Assembly (NCBI GenBank): GCA_003156795.1
Contig: PMHU01000034.1
Span: 389-8,151 of the forward strand
Source of the DNA: Acidimicrobiaceae bacterium
GTDB taxonomy: Bacteria > Actinomycetota > Acidimicrobiia > Acidimicrobiales > Palsa-688
Direction of reading: 5' to 3'
Length of the DNA: 7,763 nt
The translations under genes and the position numbers were made by a program. Under the pieces are notes generated by a model. The model saw only the letters and a list, made by a program, of their open reading frames with translations, had not been told where the DNA came from and ran no database searches. Numbering within the stretch: the stretch's first letter is position 1; the number at the start of each line of letters is the position of its first letter. Positions 5,644 through 7,763 of the stretch are shown here, in pieces.

Positions 5644-7383
5644 ATGCGGCGCAGCCTGGTGTGGTCCCTCCTTGGCATGATCATGGTCGCCGTGCTGTCC
5701 CTCGGAGGGACGATCCTCGCCGGGCACTCCATCCTCCTCGGCCTCGACCTCCGCGGCGGCGTTTCGGTGGTCTTGAAGCCTCAGGGGACGGCCACCGCGG
5801 CCGAGTTGCAGGAGGCAGTCAACATCATCGACAACCGGGTCAACGGCCTCGGCGTGGGGAACTCGGCCGTGTCCCGTCAGGGCAGCGACGTCGTGATCGA
5901 CCTGCCCGGCATCAAGGATCCCCAGGCGGCCCTGAAGATCCTGGGAGAGACGGCGACCCTGTACTTCCGGCCCGTGGATTGCATCATCCCGGTCGCCGCC
6001 ACGCCCACGACGTCGACGACCGCCCCCAAGTCGACGTCGACGACCAAGCCGTCTTCGACCGCCTCGACGACCAAGCCGACCAGCGCCACCACATCCAAGG
6101 TCACCAGCACGACCAAGGCGACCTCTACGACGGGGCCGACGAGCGCCACGACTTCGAAGTCCGCGCTGGCGGTGCCTTCATCGAAGGTGCAACTGGCTGC
6201 CTACAGCTTCCCCGCAGCCGGCTCGACCGCATCCACGACCACCCCGAGCACGACCACCCCGAGCACGACCACCCCGAGCACCACCGTCGCTCCCGCGAGC
6301 GGGGTGACCCAGGCCGACTGCAGCTCCTCCACTGCGGCGTTGTTGCCCACCACCCCGATCTCCGCCGACTCCGCGGCCAACAGCGTCATCCTGCCCTACT
6401 ACGACAACTCTGCCCGCTACGTGCTCGGCCCGGCCGATATGAAGGGCAACGTCGTCTCCAACACCAGCATCATCGCCCCGACCGCGGGCGGAGGCTTCGA
6501 GGTCCAAGTGACGTTCACCAGCTCGGGCGCCACCGAGTTCGACAAGATCGCGTCGGAGCGCTACCCGTTCTACCAGCAAGATCCGAGCAACCCGCCCTAT
6601 CAGAGCATGGAAGCCATAGAGCTCGACGGCGTGGTCCAGTCCGCCCCCACCATCCAGGCTTCGAGCTTCAACGGGGTGGCCGTGATCAGCGGCTCCAGCT
6701 CCGCCCCCTTCACCCAGAAGCAAGCGTCCGATCTGGCCCTCGTGCTCAAATACGGCTCGCTTCCGGTCCGCTTCGTACCCCAGTCGGTGCAGACCGTGTC
6801 CGCCACCATCGGCAAGGATTCCCTGCGGGCCGGCCTGTTGGCCGGCATCGGGGGGATCGTGGTGGTGATGCTGTACATGCTGATCTACTACCGCGCTCTA
6901 GCTCTGGTGGTGCTCATCGGCTTGGGCGTGGGCGGGGCGATCTTGTTCTCGATCCTCGCCCAGCTCAGCCAGTCGAGCCACCCCCTGACCCTGACTCTGG
7001 CCGGTGTCACGGGCATCATTGTGTCCGTCGGTATAACCGTGGACTCATACGTGGTGTACTTCGAACGACTCAAAGACGAGGTGCGGGCGGGCCGCACGGT
7101 CAGGCAGTCGGTGGAGCGGAGTTTCGCGCGCGCTTTCAGGACCGTGCTGACCGCGGACTCGGTGTCCTTCCTGGCTGCTCTCATCTTGTACCTCCTCACC
7201 GTCGGTGACGTGAAGGGCTTCGCCTTCACCCTCGGGCTTTCGACCCTGCTCGACGTCTTCACCGCCTATTTCTTCATTCGACCGGCCGTGATCCTGGTCG
7301 GTCGACGCCGCGGCTTCGTGGAGAACAGGATGTTCGGGATCGCTCGTGGGCTGGGCGGCCGGACCGTGACGAGGGAGGCCTGA
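5644..7383 (+). CDS. secD: Protein translocase subunit SecD
   Basis: SecD with SecF forms a proton-driven RND-type complex that helps release and pull proteins after SecYEG translocation. The 579-residue product has TM1 (about 8-27), then LGLDLRGGV (32-40), the start of the large extracytoplasmic P1 region. The conserved part of P1 resumes at GPADMKG and ELDGVVQSAPTI. Five further membrane segments lie between about 395 and 550. D467 in GITVDSYVVYFERLK corresponds to the conserved membrane aspartate needed for proton coupling. P1 is split by an insert of about 100 residues (117-225), very rich in Ser/Thr/Pro (35 of 54 residues from 121 to 174 are Ser or Thr), including three TTTPS repeats. 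The only two cysteines, C113 and C226, flank this insert. Actinobacterial SecD often carries a low-complexity insert at this place. The gene follows yajC by three bases and abuts secF. Confidence 0.96.
   Translation: MRRSLVWSLLGMIMVAVLSLGGTILAGHSILLGLDLRGGVSVVLKPQGTATAAELQEAVNIIDNRVNGLGVGNSAVSRQGSDVVIDLPGIKDPQAALKILGETATLYFRPVDCIIPVAATPTTSTTAPKSTSTTKPSSTASTTKPTSATTSKVTSTTKATSTTGPTSATTSKSALAVPSSKVQLAAYSFPAAGSTASTTTPSTTTPSTTTPSTTVAPASGVTQADCSSSTAALLPTTPISADSAANSVILPYYDNSARYVLGPADMKGNVVSNTSIIAPTAGGGFEVQVTFTSSGATEFDKIASERYPFYQQDPSNPPYQSMEAIELDGVVQSAPTIQASSFNGVAVISGSSSAPFTQKQASDLALVLKYGSLPVRFVPQSVQTVSATIGKDSLRAGLLAGIGGIVVVMLYMLIYYRALALVVLIGLGVGGAILFSILAQLSQSSHPLTLTLAGVTGIIVSVGITVDSYVVYFERLKDEVRAGRTVRQSVERSFARAFRTVLTADSVSFLAALILYLLTVGDVKGFAFTLGLSTLLDVFTAYFFIRPAVILVGRRRGFVENRMFGIARGLGGRTVTREA
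6235..6279 (+). repeat. Three perfect 15-base tandem repeats inside secD
   Basis: The unit ACGACCACCCCGAGC occurs three times in a row without mismatch and encodes TTTPS three times (SecD residues 198-212). A partial, diverged fourth copy follows. The unit is a multiple of three, so gain or loss of copies by slippage would keep the frame and change only the length of the extracytoplasmic loop. Confidence 0.9.
7372..7378 (+). promoter_or_regulatory. Ribosome binding site of secF (AGGGAGG)
   Basis: AGGGAGG lies within the last codons of secD, five bases before the GTG at 7384. It supports that codon, which directly follows the secD TGA, as the secF start. Confidence 0.75.
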
Positions 7384-7763
7384 GTGGCCGTCGGTCGCCC
7401 CAACGCCTTTCTGCGTCTGTTCCGGGGCGAGACCTCTTTCGATTTCGCCGGGAGATGGAAGCGGTGGTTCGCCATTTCGGGGCTGGTGATCCTCGTCGGC
7501 CTCGTATCTCTAGGGACGCGTGGCCTCAACTTCTCGATCGACTTCAAGGGCGGCACCGTGTGGGACGTCCCCTCGACGGCGTCGGTAGCTGAAGCCCGCA
7601 GCGTGGTCGGCGCCGCCGTTCCCGGTTTCGGCCAATCCACCATTCAGATCCTGACCAACACCCAGACCCATCAGCGCACGGTCCAAGTGGCGGCTGCGGC
7701 CAAGTTCACCGGCGAAACCGGCAACGTCGAAACCGTGACCGATGCCTTGGCGAAAATGGCGGG
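7384..7763 (+). CDS. secF: Protein translocase subunit SecF, 3'-truncated
   Basis: This is the N-terminal part of SecF, the partner of SecD in the proton-driven translocation complex. The frame is open from GTG 7384 to the window end (126 full codons), beginning MAVGRPNAFLRLFRGETSFD. A first transmembrane helix (about 29-44, FAISGLVILVGLVSLG) is followed by FSIDFKGGTVWDV (50-62), the SecF version of the GIDFxGG motif that opens the P1 domain. The start of the periplasmic domain follows. It directly abuts the secD stop with no spacer and has a good AGGGAGG ribosome binding site, so translation is probably coupled to secD. The five remaining membrane helices expected of SecF lie beyond the window. 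Confidence 0.95.
   Translation, partial: MAVGRPNAFLRLFRGETSFDFAGRWKRWFAISGLVILVGLVSLGTRGLNFSIDFKGGTVWDVPSTASVAEARSVVGAAVPGFGQSTIQILTNTQTHQRTVQVAAAAKFTGETGNVETVTDALAKMA

Noticed and set aside
5520..7208. 562-codon plus-strand open frame overlapping yajC and secD
   Set aside because: It is out of frame with SecD, Arg/Pro/His-rich and without domains, while SecD in the other frame is unmistakable.
1..7763. A novel defence, mobile or biosynthetic system
   Set aside because: Every coding stretch is accounted for by conserved housekeeping genes, no intergenic gap exceeds 56 bases, and there are no transposase, integrase, tRNA or CRISPR-like repeats.

Overview
The window is a GC-rich stretch of conserved housekeeping genes, all on the + strand. 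It most likely comes from a high-GC actinobacterium. Four points support this: many GTG starts, a LexA box of the Mycobacterium/Bacillus type, mycobacterium-like YebC and RuvB, and a SecD with a large extracytoplasmic insert. The Ser/Thr/Pro-rich SecD loop together with queA-tgt in this neighbourhood suggests a deep branch such as Acidimicrobiia, but that placement is inference and was not tested.

Layout. Bases 2-637 hold the 3' part of yebC (translation factor / regulator family). After a 54-base gap comes ruvC-ruvA-ruvB (692-2914), the Holliday-junction resolvasome. A near-perfect LexA operator, TCGAAC-GGGT-GTTCGC (684-699), overlaps the ruvC start codon. A TAGCTT -10-like element sits just upstream, so ruvC may be a damage-inducible, leaderless transcript. 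A 56-base gap leads to queA-tgt (2971-5120), two queuosine tRNA-modification genes that overlap by four bases. A 40-base gap then leads to yajC-secD-secF (5161 to the window end), the accessory module of the Sec translocase. secF is cut off by the window edge.

How the genes work together. RuvA and RuvB migrate Holliday junctions and RuvC cuts them. Tgt inserts preQ1 at the wobble position of GUN-anticodon tRNAs and QueA then builds the epoxycyclopentane ring on it. SecD and SecF use the proton gradient to help pull preproteins out of SecYEG, and YajC associates with them. Tight junctions (GTGA overlaps at ruvC/ruvA and queA/tgt, 3 bases at yajC/secD, 0 at secD/secF) suggest three translationally coupled blocks. 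I saw no convincing terminator between them.

I found no undescribed multi-gene system. The points most worth a second look are the SOS operator and leaderless arrangement at ruvC, the Ser/Thr-rich loop of SecD flanked by the protein's only two cysteines, the acidic tail of YajC, and QueA's departures from usually conserved motifs. No gap between genes exceeds 56 bases, and no RNA gene, mobile element or CRISPR array was seen.
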